This document shows positions 43,428 through 50,771 of a stretch of DNA of 64,000 bases, piece after piece. Each line of letters opens with the position of its first letter. Within the stretch, counting starts at the first letter, position 1. Position numbers and translations under genes: made by a program. The notes beneath the pieces were generated by a model. The model had not been told where the DNA came from, made no database searches, and was given only the letters and a program-made list of their open reading frames with translations. Source of the DNA: Lachnospiraceae bacterium (GTDB lineage: Bacteria > Bacillota > Clostridia > Lachnospirales > Lachnospiraceae); assembly GCA_017557525.1 (NCBI GenBank), contig JAFYYN010000138.1:61196-125195 (forward strand), given 5' to 3'.

Positions 43428-43482
43428 CAATCAGGGGACGGTTCTGCGGTTGGATTCAATCACAGAACCGTCCCTGTGATTG
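43428..43482. repeat. Dispersed palindromic element, copy 4
   Basis: Two inverted units with almost no spacer, between the stop of the DUF3795-APH gene and the glycosylase gene. It encodes the last nine codons and stop (QSQGRFCD) of the DUF3795-APH protein. Confidence 0.92.
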
Positions 43483-44667
43483 AATTTTATCCCACAATTT
43501 TTCTTTCTGTTCAATACCAAACAATAGAATCTTCCATAGCGAATCAACAGCATAGGGGCCATATGACTGCATATAAGAGATATGCATCTGAATTGCACCG
43601 GCAAATATAAGGTCATACTCTTCTCTTAAAATAGGATCATCACCAAAATACCCTTTAAGGAAGCTCTCCGCCAGATCAAAGCGGTAATCCATCTCATCTG
43701 TAGCATCATCTAAATTCACGAACTGCATTATGAAAGGCCAGCCAAGGTCCAGATACCTGCTACCATACCCCGAATCATCCAGATCAATAAATACTACATC
43801 CCCGTTCTTTTTCATCATCGTATTATGCGGCCCGATATCGGTGTGAACAAAACACTGATCAAGCTTTTCAAAATCAGGGAGAGAATTCAGTATTGCGTCG
43901 AACTCTTTAACAAATTCGAGATTCCTAAACCAAGTATAATAACGCATCTTTGACTGCGTCATAGGGGACTTGATGCTGTAGTCGCTTAGACGGTGAAGCC
44001 TTCTCGTCACTTGGGCTATTCTGTATTCATCTTCGGGAGTTTCTTCCATTTTTCTTCCGTCGATATACTCTATAAGATAAAACCAAAAACTTTCTACCTG
44101 TATATAATAAGTTCCATCCTTGACCGGGTAGATCATAGGAGCCAAACCATGTTCATTCCCCAAGAAAATATGAGCCTGAACATTGCTCTTTATTGTAGAT
44201 TCAGATGTACTGCTTGGCAGACCTTTCAGAATATAATCCCGTTTTTCCGTATGTATCCTAAATATCAGTCTCTCGGAGTCTTCATTATACTGCTCGCAAA
44301 CATCGGGATCATCTATATCCCAGTTTTTAAGGACCAACTTCAGCTTATCTTTATCTATGCTATTATCAGGGTTTTTAAAAGCATTGATCTGAGCATTATA
44401 TATGTCTCTGAGCTCTGAAAGATGATTTACTATATCGGCGTTCCAAGGGATCATCTGCTTTAAGTTTTCGCAAGGGAACTCACTACACAACCCACAGAAC
44501 AAAGCCTCATGTTCTTTGCAACAGGCATATACTCTGCATATCCCCGACTCTGCCCACTCCGGAACCTTTCCTTCAGCTTCTATACATCCCGGACATATCC
44601 CGTCCTTTTTCTTTGTACATCCTACACAGCATTCACCACATGCTGTGATCAAACTAAAATCTGTCAT
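43456..44667 (-). CDS. DUF3795-aminoglycoside phosphotransferase fusion
   Basis: 403 residues. Residues 1-75 are a cysteine-rich DUF3795 module (ACGECCVGCTKKKDGICPGC and CCKEHEALFCGLC), probably zinc-binding. Residues about 110-395 are an APH-fold kinase, with FVHTDIGPHNTMM (Brenner HxDxxxxN motif) near residue 282 and VVFIDLDDSGYG (metal Asp) near 298. The substrate may be an aminoglycoside, choline or another small hydroxyl compound. The C-terminal QSQGRFCD is encoded by a palindromic element, so the native end has been replaced or extended. Confidence 0.88.
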   Translation of the reverse strand: MTDFSLITACGECCVGCTKKKDGICPGCIEAEGKVPEWAESGICRVYACCKEHEALFCGLCSEFPCENLKQMIPWNADIVNHLSELRDIYNAQINAFKNPDNSIDKDKLKLVLKNWDIDDPDVCEQYNEDSERLIFRIHTEKRDYILKGLPSSTSESTIKSNVQAHIFLGNEHGLAPMIYPVKDGTYYIQVESFWFYLIEYIDGRKMEETPEDEYRIAQVTRRLHRLSDYSIKSPMTQSKMRYYTWFRNLEFVKEFDAILNSLPDFEKLDQCFVHTDIGPHNTMMKKNGDVVFIDLDDSGYGSRYLDLGWPFIMQFVNLDDATDEMDYRFDLAESFLKGYFGDDPILREEYDLIFAGAIQMHISYMQSYGPYAVDSLWKILLFGIEQKEKLWDKIQSQGRFCD

Positions 44668-44704
44668 TTATTCCTCACTTCTCAATCTATATATAGAACA
44701 TTCT

Positions 44705-45505
44705 TTATTTTTTCTCTGCCGCCAGTGTTAATATCATATCAGGTAGTATCACATTTCTTCCGTAATCATATTTAGCTTGCTGCTCTTCGGTACGGCCTAC
44801 CAAAGCTACTCCCGAAGCTGAATTATCAGATACCACCAACAAAGCTATACCAGGAAGTTCAAATAAATCAGTCATAAGATAGAACGAACTTGTTTCCATC
44901 TCTATAAGATCAGTATCAAAAGCCCTGATTTCATCCAAATGTGTGTATTCTAGTGCTACCGAAGGAGTACAGAATACACTTGCTTTTTTAATATCATATC
45001 CTTTTTGTTTACCGATATCTACTACCTTGTCAACATACTTCATATCAGGAAATACCTTCTCAAAAAGCATATTGTCTCTAATAGTTTCCTTCATAAGGTA
45101 TGCATCGGCATAACTTCCGGAAATTGAATATGACGGGGTACAAACATCTCCGGGATTAAAACCTTCTTTTAATGCACCTACCGCACCTATAAATATAGCC
45201 CTTTTGAAAGTCAGTTCAGCACATAATGACATATGGTCGATCAGGTTTCCTGCAGATGATCCTATCTTTATCCATGCGATTTTAAGACCATCTTTTTCAA
45301 CCAGATAACCTGCAATATATGCCCCTTCTTTCAATGTAGTAACCTTACAAGTATCCTCCATATGAAGCTTATAAGGAGAAAAACTCGGTGCGATCACAAG
45401 TACGTCATATACAACATCCTCGCTCAAGCCAAATGCCTGTGCCGCCATATGTTCTGAATTATGTTGATGTAATTTCTCAACTATTTTCTTCAATGCTTCC
45501 TTCAT
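44705..45505 (-). CDS. Nucleoside phosphorylase-family protein
   Basis: 266 residues of the PNP/UDP phosphorylase superfamily. Visible elements are DVLVIAPSFSPYKL, the phosphate-binding FIGAVGALKEGFNPGD and the ribose-binding LIEMETSSFYLMTDL (with the EMET-type motif of uridine-phosphorylase-like proteins), then LVVSDNSASG. It probably cleaves a nucleoside with phosphate; which base is unknown. A palindromic element separates it from the nucleotidyltransferase gene upstream. Confidence 0.85.
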   Translation of the reverse strand: MKEALKKIVEKLHQHNSEHMAAQAFGLSEDVVYDVLVIAPSFSPYKLHMEDTCKVTTLKEGAYIAGYLVEKDGLKIAWIKIGSSAGNLIDHMSLCAELTFKRAIFIGAVGALKEGFNPGDVCTPSYSISGSYADAYLMKETIRDNMLFEKVFPDMKYVDKVVDIGKQKGYDIKKASVFCTPSVALEYTHLDEIRAFDTDLIEMETSSFYLMTDLFELPGIALLVVSDNSASGVALVGRTEEQQAKYDYGRNVILPDMILTLAAEKK

Positions 45506-45517
45506 TACACCCTCCTA

Positions 45518-45583
45518 TCAATCACCGGGACGGTTCTGTGGTTGAAATAATATCGTCAGTCAGAGAACCGTCCCTCTGATTGA
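45518..45583. repeat. Dispersed palindromic element, copy 5
   Basis: Two inverted units around an AATAATATCGT spacer, between the nucleotidyltransferase and nucleoside phosphorylase genes. The right unit encodes SIRGTVL and the stop of the nucleotidyltransferase. Confidence 0.92.
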
Positions 45584-46390
45584 TTCATGGTAACTTCTCC
45601 ATATATCAAAAAACACTTCACTTCGACTATTATACTCCGGATAGAAGTTTTTCGCCAACCTGTCATAAGATAAAGCTACGGCATAAAGATAATCCGAAAT
45701 GCGATTAAAAGTCTGATCCTCACACTTAAACGGACTTTGTCCAAGATACTTTACATATTCAAGTTCTTCCGAATATCCATACCTATGGTGATTTGTTCCA
45801 TATTTAATATCTCTTAAGACCATCTGCATTACAAGTGTTTCATTACAGTTCATATTCGCCAGATGACTTCCGATAAGATAATCATTTCGATACAACTTTC
45901 CCAGTGCCTGAACCTGAACAAACCAGAACCTGTTGATGTTTTCCCGGGGCCAGTTTTCATTATTTACTACTTTTTTACCGGCGCTGTTCTTTGCATCCAG
46001 ATTAAGTTCAGCATCTTCAACATATTCAAAATCAAATCCGAAATCATATCTCATACCGTTTTTGAATATTATACGGTACATACGGTTTTCAGGTACGAAA
46101 CAGAAACCAAGTGTGGTATTCTCATCAACAACAAACCTGTCAATCCGTCTCATATACTCTTCGGATGTAACAGTTCCATCCTTCGGAAGACATACCATAA
46201 CCGAAAGATCTATATCACTACAGCAGTCATGGTATCCTGTTTCAAATGCCCGTCCTACAGTATCTTTCTTGTTGTCACGAGTTATGGTGATATCCCGTAC
46301 CTTAGCGCTCATAATTTCCGGGAGCGAAAATATTCTATCTATATACTCTTCAAAATATTTTTCTGTCGCTTCTTTTGATATATCAATCAT
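45560..46390 (-). CDS. Nucleotidyltransferase-fold protein
   Basis: 276 residues. The polymerase-beta-type nucleotidyltransferase motif is in GYHDCCSDIDLSVMV near residue 52 (DxD) with a third acidic residue in RYDFGFDFEYVED near 118. The rest is helical and resembles streptomycin/lincosamide adenylyltransferase-type proteins only in layout. The chain ends in SIRGTVL, encoded by a palindromic element, as does the unrelated kinase at 48832. The gene starts nine bases after the P-loop gene stop. Confidence 0.8.
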   Translation of the reverse strand: MIDISKEATEKYFEEYIDRIFSLPEIMSAKVRDITITRDNKKDTVGRAFETGYHDCCSDIDLSVMVCLPKDGTVTSEEYMRRIDRFVVDENTTLGFCFVPENRMYRIIFKNGMRYDFGFDFEYVEDAELNLDAKNSAGKKVVNNENWPRENINRFWFVQVQALGKLYRNDYLIGSHLANMNCNETLVMQMVLRDIKYGTNHHRYGYSEELEYVKYLGQSPFKCEDQTFNRISDYLYAVALSYDRLAKNFYPEYNSRSEVFFDIWRSYHESIRGTVL

Positions 46391-46399
46391 ATATTATCC

Positions 46400-46987
46400 T
46401 TAAACTAGTCCTCTACTTTGTACCCATGATAGGTAATTATGTTCATCATCTAGTTTGTAATCATATTCTTTTAGTGGATGGAAATTATCAATTACATTAA
46501 TTACCTCATTCAAAACTTCTTCCTTTGTCTTTCCTGCGACATCGATCATTACTTCATTAGGCAACAACGCTCTACCAATAATAACTGAGTTTGCCCTTTC
46601 AACATAGTCAGGAACAAATAATCCGCCTTCGTTCTCATTTCTATGTTCCATCTGACGTTTTATTTGGTCAGGATCACTTGAAACCAGTTTAATTGTAATG
46701 AAATCATAACCTTTAAACTCTATAGGCAGTTCCCGGGTTCTTATATCATCAAAATCTAATGCTACTATATTTTTCAATCCTTTTTCATGGAAAAATCTCA
46801 GCTGTATCAAAACATTTTCCCAGCATAACTGTTCCTCATAAATCCCAATATCCGGCACATCCTCCGGGATAATAAATTCAGGAATCATATTTTGTTCAAT
46901 ATATACCCCATTATAATGTTGATAAAGCCCTTTGGCTAAAGTAGTCTTTCCTACAGCACTGGGACCAATGATAAAAATAAAATCCAT
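46400..46987 (-). CDS. P-loop nucleoside-kinase-like protein
   Basis: 195 residues. Walker A is FIIGPSAVGKTTLAKGLY at the N-terminus; IVALDFDDIRTREL near residue 73 serves as a Walker B-like strand and KRQMEHRNENEGG near 112 may be the lid. The size and plan resemble shikimate/adenylate-kinase-type small-molecule kinases. Substrate unknown. Compositionally richer in A and T than its neighbours. Confidence 0.78.
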   Translation of the reverse strand: MDFIFIIGPSAVGKTTLAKGLYQHYNGVYIEQNMIPEFIIPEDVPDIGIYEEQLCWENVLIQLRFFHEKGLKNIVALDFDDIRTRELPIEFKGYDFITIKLVSSDPDQIKRQMEHRNENEGGLFVPDYVERANSVIIGRALLPNEVMIDVAGKTKEEVLNEVINVIDNFHPLKEYDYKLDDEHNYLSWVQSRGLV

Positions 46988-47077
46988 TTATTCCTTACCT
47001 TTTCTTTTATTCGTCAACCTAAGAGCCATCCCACTGTCATAAATTCCTCCTCGGATTTATTGTCGGGAAACATAATT

Positions 47078-47836
47078 TTAAGACGTTGGAACTGTCTTTC
47101 TGATTGATTCTAACATGTATTCCGCATACTTAACAGAAAGTTCTTTATCGTACTGTGGAACCACACTTGATCCGTACTCCGATAGTGCATTTTCAATCAG
47201 AGAATGATACTCTTCTGGTACATTTTTCAACCCCCACTCTCCGCCTTCTTTCTTGGAAAGTACAAGACCGTCCTTAGCAAACGCCAATACCCTTGCCAGG
47301 TTCAAAGTCAGATACATAGTGTTTTCTGTTATCTCTTCGGGTGCTTCAGCTATATCATTCCATATTGAATCCATATAATCCGCTTTAGGTACTTCAGAAA
47401 ATACATCTTCTATCGAAAGTCCGTAAAGGCACTTCCCTCTTTTCTTGATGATTGTAAAATGAGCCGCAAGATCCTTATCAGTACCGTTCATTTTCCGGAT
47501 ATAGTCCTCGGGATTATCCTTATACCATTTAAGATGCATAGCTGAGAAATGCAATTCAAAAGGTGTAGGGTAAATGAACGGATTACAGACTTCCTTTCGC
47601 ACTATACTCATCTCTATACCTTTAGCCGGAGCATACGAATTTAGGTTAACAACCATTTCCATATATGCCTTCTTGATGGCATCAGACATCTTATCATTAA
47701 CCACAACGATAAGGTCGATATCACTTTTTTCAGGATTAAAACACCCCATAACAGCTGAGCCATGAAGATATATGCCGGCAAGGCTATCTTTTAAAACATC
47801 CTTTGTTTTATTTACAAATTCATTTATCAAGTCCAT
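47078..47836 (-). CDS. AadA-like aminoglycoside nucleotidyltransferase family protein
   Basis: 252 residues, the size and layout of ANT(3'')/ANT(9) adenylyltransferases. The N-terminal nucleotidyltransferase motif is GIYLHGSAVMGCFNPEKSDIDLIVVV near residue 22, with a third acidic residue around KGIEMSIVRKEV. The C-terminal helical domain (TMYLTLNLARVLAFAKDGLV and following) matches the substrate-binding half of the family. Activity on spectinomycin or streptomycin is plausible but must be treated as family-level only. The tail SIRKTVPTS looks like a decayed version of the SIRGTVL tail encoded by the palindromic element. Confidence 0.87.
   Translation of the reverse strand: MDLINEFVNKTKDVLKDSLAGIYLHGSAVMGCFNPEKSDIDLIVVVNDKMSDAIKKAYMEMVVNLNSYAPAKGIEMSIVRKEVCNPFIYPTPFELHFSAMHLKWYKDNPEDYIRKMNGTDKDLAAHFTIIKKRGKCLYGLSIEDVFSEVPKADYMDSIWNDIAEAPEEITENTMYLTLNLARVLAFAKDGLVLSKKEGGEWGLKNVPEEYHSLIENALSEYGSSVVPQYDKELSVKYAEYMLESIRKTVPTS
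47088..47109. repeat. Decayed unit of the palindromic element
   Basis: Reads, on the minus strand, AATCAATCAGAAAGACAGTTCC, differing from the intact AATCAATCAGAGGGACGGTTCT at four positions. Lies at the 3' end of the AadA-like gene. Confidence 0.55.
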
Positions 47837-47850
47837 TTTTATTCCTTTAC

Positions 47851-48783
47851 TCAGATATCTCCCTTTGCAAAAAGATTATCCTTTCCCATACCGCATACAT
47901 ATGGATTGCTGTCATACATATGGGAGAATTCAAGGAAATCTTTCTTCTGTTCGGGATCATTCATAATCTTAACAAGTATTTCATTGGGAATCGTTCTGGC
48001 GTATGCTCCAGGACCGGCCATAGAAATATTCTTTACTCCAAATTTCTTTAGGATTGCTTCTAGTTCCTGCGGCATAAATTGGTATGAAATACTCCAGGGC
48101 GTTTCTCCCCTGTCATATGCCTGTTTTGTTTCCTCCACATCACAGAGAAGCCCTGTTTCATACGCTTTTTTCAGATTGTCCAAATTAAAAGAAAAGTTTT
48201 CTACCATCTGTTCTTTACTATTCAGGCACCACTGCACAAAAGGATCCGGACTGTTTTTGTCCAAAATAAACTGGTTTTTCTGTACCGGATTAGCCAGATA
48301 AGGCAATGCTCCAAGTCTGCTCGAAACACTGATCATAATCTTTTTCTTTGCTATCCTTACAAGTTCACCGATTACCTTTTCCTGGTTCGGATAAGTATAT
48401 GATATCGGCGAATCAAATGACATAACAAGGTCAAATGACCGGTTCGCATATACGGAAAGATCCTCCAGAGCTCCTTTAACAAAGGTAATATTTTCAATCA
48501 CACCTTCTTTTTTCGCTATCTCCTTTGCCTTGTCTATCATCGGCTGGGAAATATCAAAATGCGTAACCTTTACTCCATGCTTTGCAAGTAAAATTGAAAA
48601 CCTGCCGCATCCGGCACCACCGTCAAATGCAGTTTCAATGCCTTCTAAAGACTGCAAAAGTTCGCACTCTATATGTGCTTTCTGCACTATATCATCTATA
48701 AATGTTTTTTCTCTATCCGCCTCAAGCTCTCCCTTATCCGGAAGATTCCACATGCGCTCAGAGATTTTTGTACTATAATCCAT
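47851..48783 (-). CDS. Class I SAM-dependent methyltransferase
   Basis: 310 residues. Motif I is ETAFDGGAGCGRFSILLAKH near residue 55, followed by VTHFDISQPMIDKAK and FVKGALEDLSVYANRSFDLV. The C-terminal 150 residues are helical and variable. Probably a small-molecule methyltransferase. The ATG at 48783 (MDYSTKISERM) follows AAAGGAAAGAAA. Between it and the kinase gene upstream lies a palindromic element. Confidence 0.87.
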   Translation of the reverse strand: MDYSTKISERMWNLPDKGELEADREKTFIDDIVQKAHIECELLQSLEGIETAFDGGAGCGRFSILLAKHGVKVTHFDISQPMIDKAKEIAKKEGVIENITFVKGALEDLSVYANRSFDLVMSFDSPISYTYPNQEKVIGELVRIAKKKIMISVSSRLGALPYLANPVQKNQFILDKNSPDPFVQWCLNSKEQMVENFSFNLDNLKKAYETGLLCDVEETKQAYDRGETPWSISYQFMPQELEAILKKFGVKNISMAGPGAYARTIPNEILVKIMNDPEQKKDFLEFSHMYDSNPYVCGMGKDNLFAKGDI

Positions 48784-48797
48784 TTTCTTTCCTTTCT

Positions 48798-48855
48798 TCA
48801 ATCACTGGGACGGTTCTGCGGTTGAAATCAATCAGAGAACCGTCCCTCTGATTGA
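48798..48855. repeat. Dispersed palindromic element, copy 6
   Basis: Two inverted units with no real spacer. The right unit encodes SIRGTVL and the stop codon of the APH-like kinase at 48832-49842. Confidence 0.92.
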
Positions 48856-49842
48856 TTTCAAATAGTATTTCACTTCATCCTCAACTTCATGTATGTATTT
48901 TATCCGAGCCACAGTGTTATTCACTTCAGATATGCCCATTTGTCGCTCGTTTTCATCCACGCAATTTCCCAGTGCACGGTTAATATTAAATTCCAGCCAT
49001 TCAACCCAGGTATATGCAAGTCCGAAAACTTCTGCATATTTATTAAATCCGTTATCATATGATTCAAGGTATCCTTCAAAGAAAGCCTTCATTTTTTGAA
49101 GATCCAGAGAACAAGTTGTTATACCGGCCCATTGCAAAGAAAGCTGTATCGCACTCGATACCGGATTCCCATAGTCCAGACACTCAAGATCGATCACAAC
49201 AGGCTCATCATTAAGCCACATGACGTTTTTCGGATCCATATCTTCATCAATGATACATTCTATACCGGGCAGATATTTTCTTGCTGAATTCATCTGCTCC
49301 AAAGCATATTCAAGTAGGCTTACATTTTCGTTTAATATCGAAAAAACTTCACTGTTTTGGGCCTTTGCTTTCTCAATCATTTCCCTAAAATCGATGCTTT
49401 CAGTTTCCTGTTCCATGCAACCTATACTATGGGAGTCTATCGCATGTATCCTGCCCTGGATGCTGCCAGCCTTCCTACATTGTTCCAAAGTAATAGCATT
49501 CCAGTCCGTGACAGATCCTTCCTGCCAGTTGAATATATAGAAATACTCTCCGTCAAACTCAAACATTTTTGTATTGTTTATACTGATTGCGGGAACTATC
49601 GGAATCTTATTCTCCTCAAGTATGCTCTCCAATCTCTCTGCTTTTTCGTAGTTTTTCCGTGCCTCGGGGCGTTTCATTATCTCCCGGTTAAGATGTTTTA
49701 CCGCATAGTACTTTCCCTCTGCATAAACCTTATACATTTTATGCATAAAGCCCCCTGAGACAGGAATTATAGGAGGTTCAACCACCCCAAGTCCTTTTGA
49801 TACAAAAAGACGTTTTATTATCTCATCACTATTCTTTTTCAT
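48832..49842 (-). CDS. APH-fold phosphotransferase with altered catalytic loop
   Basis: 336 residues of the aminoglycoside/choline-kinase fold. N-lobe: GGFMHKMYKVYAEGKYYAVKH (nucleotide lysine near 48). The catalytic loop reads CIIDEDMDPKNVMW near residue 200, so the usual His of HxDxxxxN is Asp while the catalytic Asp and Asn remain. The metal Asp is in VVIDLECLDYGNP. CotS/spore-coat-type kinases of similar length exist. The final SIRGTVL comes from a palindromic element. A short 3' fragment of another frame overlaps its start (49829-49920). Confidence 0.83.
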   Translation of the reverse strand: MKKNSDEIIKRLFVSKGLGVVEPPIIPVSGGFMHKMYKVYAEGKYYAVKHLNREIMKRPEARKNYEKAERLESILEENKIPIVPAISINNTKMFEFDGEYFYIFNWQEGSVTDWNAITLEQCRKAGSIQGRIHAIDSHSIGCMEQETESIDFREMIEKAKAQNSEVFSILNENVSLLEYALEQMNSARKYLPGIECIIDEDMDPKNVMWLNDEPVVIDLECLDYGNPVSSAIQLSLQWAGITTCSLDLQKMKAFFEGYLESYDNGFNKYAEVFGLAYTWVEWLEFNINRALGNCVDENERQMGISEVNNTVARIKYIHEVEDEVKYYLKSIRGTVL

Positions 49843-49920
49843 ATAAAACCTTTAAATCCTCAGTAGTTTTCACTTCCATCACGTGAGTATACTTATCCTG
49901 TATCAATGGTTTAAGTTCGG
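49829..49920 (-). pseudogene. 3' stub of an unknown gene
   Basis: In the minus frame ending at TAG 49829 the sequence reads ELKPLIQDKYTHVMEVKTTE and on to a stop that overlaps the start of the APH-like gene by 14 bases, as in a coupled gene pair. Upstream it runs straight into the palindromic element and then a stop. It looks like the C-terminal 30 residues of a lost gene. No family recognised. Confidence 0.4.
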
Positions 49921-49975
49921 CAATCACCGGGACGGTTCTGCGGTTGAAATAATATCGTCAATCAGAGAACCGTCC
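49921..49975. repeat. Dispersed palindromic element, copy 7
   Basis: Two inverted units around an AATAATATCGT spacer, the same spacer as the copy at 45518. It joins the stub of an acyltransferase gene (49971-50010) to the 3' stub of another gene (49829-49920). Confidence 0.92.
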
Positions 49976-50010
49976 ATCCACCTTAGATTATCAATAAAGT
50001 ATTTTCTCAT
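49971..50010 (-). pseudogene. 5' stub of an acyltransferase gene
   Basis: Minus-strand ATG at 50010 begins MRKYFIDNLRWMD and then enters the palindromic element. The same 13 residues, with three silent base changes, start the intact acyltransferase at 41291. It overlaps the end of the HAD gene by 20 bases, so HAD stop and acyltransferase start were once coupled. The rest of the gene is gone. Confidence 0.7.
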
Positions 50011-50656
50011 AAGCATCCATCAAACTTTTTATACTTTCCACTCCATCCGGGACATTCTTTCCGAAACGGTTCAGCCACAACGCTCTTATCCCAACAACTG
50101 AGGCACCTTTAACATCACTGCTGACGGAATCCCCGATATGGATCACTTCATTAGCTTTAAGTCCTGTCCTCTTAAGTGCCAGTTCAAATAATTCCTTCCG
50201 AGGCTTATAACTCTTTGCATCCTCCGAAGTAAAAACCCCGGCAGGTTTTAAGCCATGATAAGCTATTGCCTCAAGGATATCGGAAGTATCTATATTTGAA
50301 ACTACATAAACCGGCAAAGGACTCTTTTCAAAAAATTCTTTGGAGTCCTCAAAAATCGGAGGTTTTACCCAATGAGCAAACATCATTTCACTAAGTTCCT
50401 TTGCATTTGCATTCGAATTAAACCTCTCCAGGGTATGAACCAAAGACTTTTCTTCCAGAGCTCTCTGTGTCTCAAATGTATCTCCGTAAGAGTTCATGAA
50501 CATAGTCTGAAAATCCTTCCACCAGAAAAAATCTATATCTGAATGATTCTCTACCTTTCCGGTCTCACATATGATCTTTGTGATCTTCTTGATCACTTCT
50601 CCGTCCTCGTGTACTATAGTTCCGTAAAAATCCACAAAAAATGCTTTTATGCTCAT
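49991..50656 (-). CDS. HAD-family hydrolase
   Basis: 221 residues. Motif I FFVDFYGTIVHEDG (nucleophile Asp with Tyr where the second Asp is usual), motif II VYVVSNIDTSD near residue 115, the Lys of motif III in DAKSYKPRKELF, and motif IV VIHIGDSVSSDVKGA near 172. A haloacid-dehalogenase-type or phosphatase activity is expected, although the motif I change makes the phosphatase acid/base uncertain. Substrate unknown. It lies between two palindromic elements. Confidence 0.87.
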   Translation of the reverse strand: MSIKAFFVDFYGTIVHEDGEVIKKITKIICETGKVENHSDIDFFWWKDFQTMFMNSYGDTFETQRALEEKSLVHTLERFNSNANAKELSEMMFAHWVKPPIFEDSKEFFEKSPLPVYVVSNIDTSDILEAIAYHGLKPAGVFTSEDAKSYKPRKELFELALKRTGLKANEVIHIGDSVSSDVKGASVVGIRALWLNRFGKNVPDGVESIKSLMDAYEKILY

Positions 50657-50674
50657 AAGTATTCCATCTCCTTT

Positions 50675-50771
50675 TCAATCACCGGGACGGTTCTGCGGTT
50701 GAAATGTCTGGCATCTGCACGTTCCTCGATTAAATGCTTTTTCTCAATCAGAGAACCGTCCCTCTGATTGA
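50675..50771. repeat. Dispersed palindromic element, copy 8 (long spacer)
   Basis: Left unit 50675-50704 and right unit 50743-50771 are intact, but the spacer is about 38 bases of unrelated sequence instead of 0-11. Lies between the HD/beta-lactamase-fold gene and the HAD gene. Confidence 0.88.

Noticed and set aside
45863-46403. Two overlapping plus-strand open frames of more than 150 codons
   Set aside because: Both are antisense to the nucleotidyltransferase gene and have no family-like sequence or ribosome site.
43428-50771. Palindromes as integron attC sites
   Set aside because: The arms do not contain the GTTRRRY/RYYYAAC core pair in the right places, no integron integrase is in the window, and one copy is inside a kinase gene.
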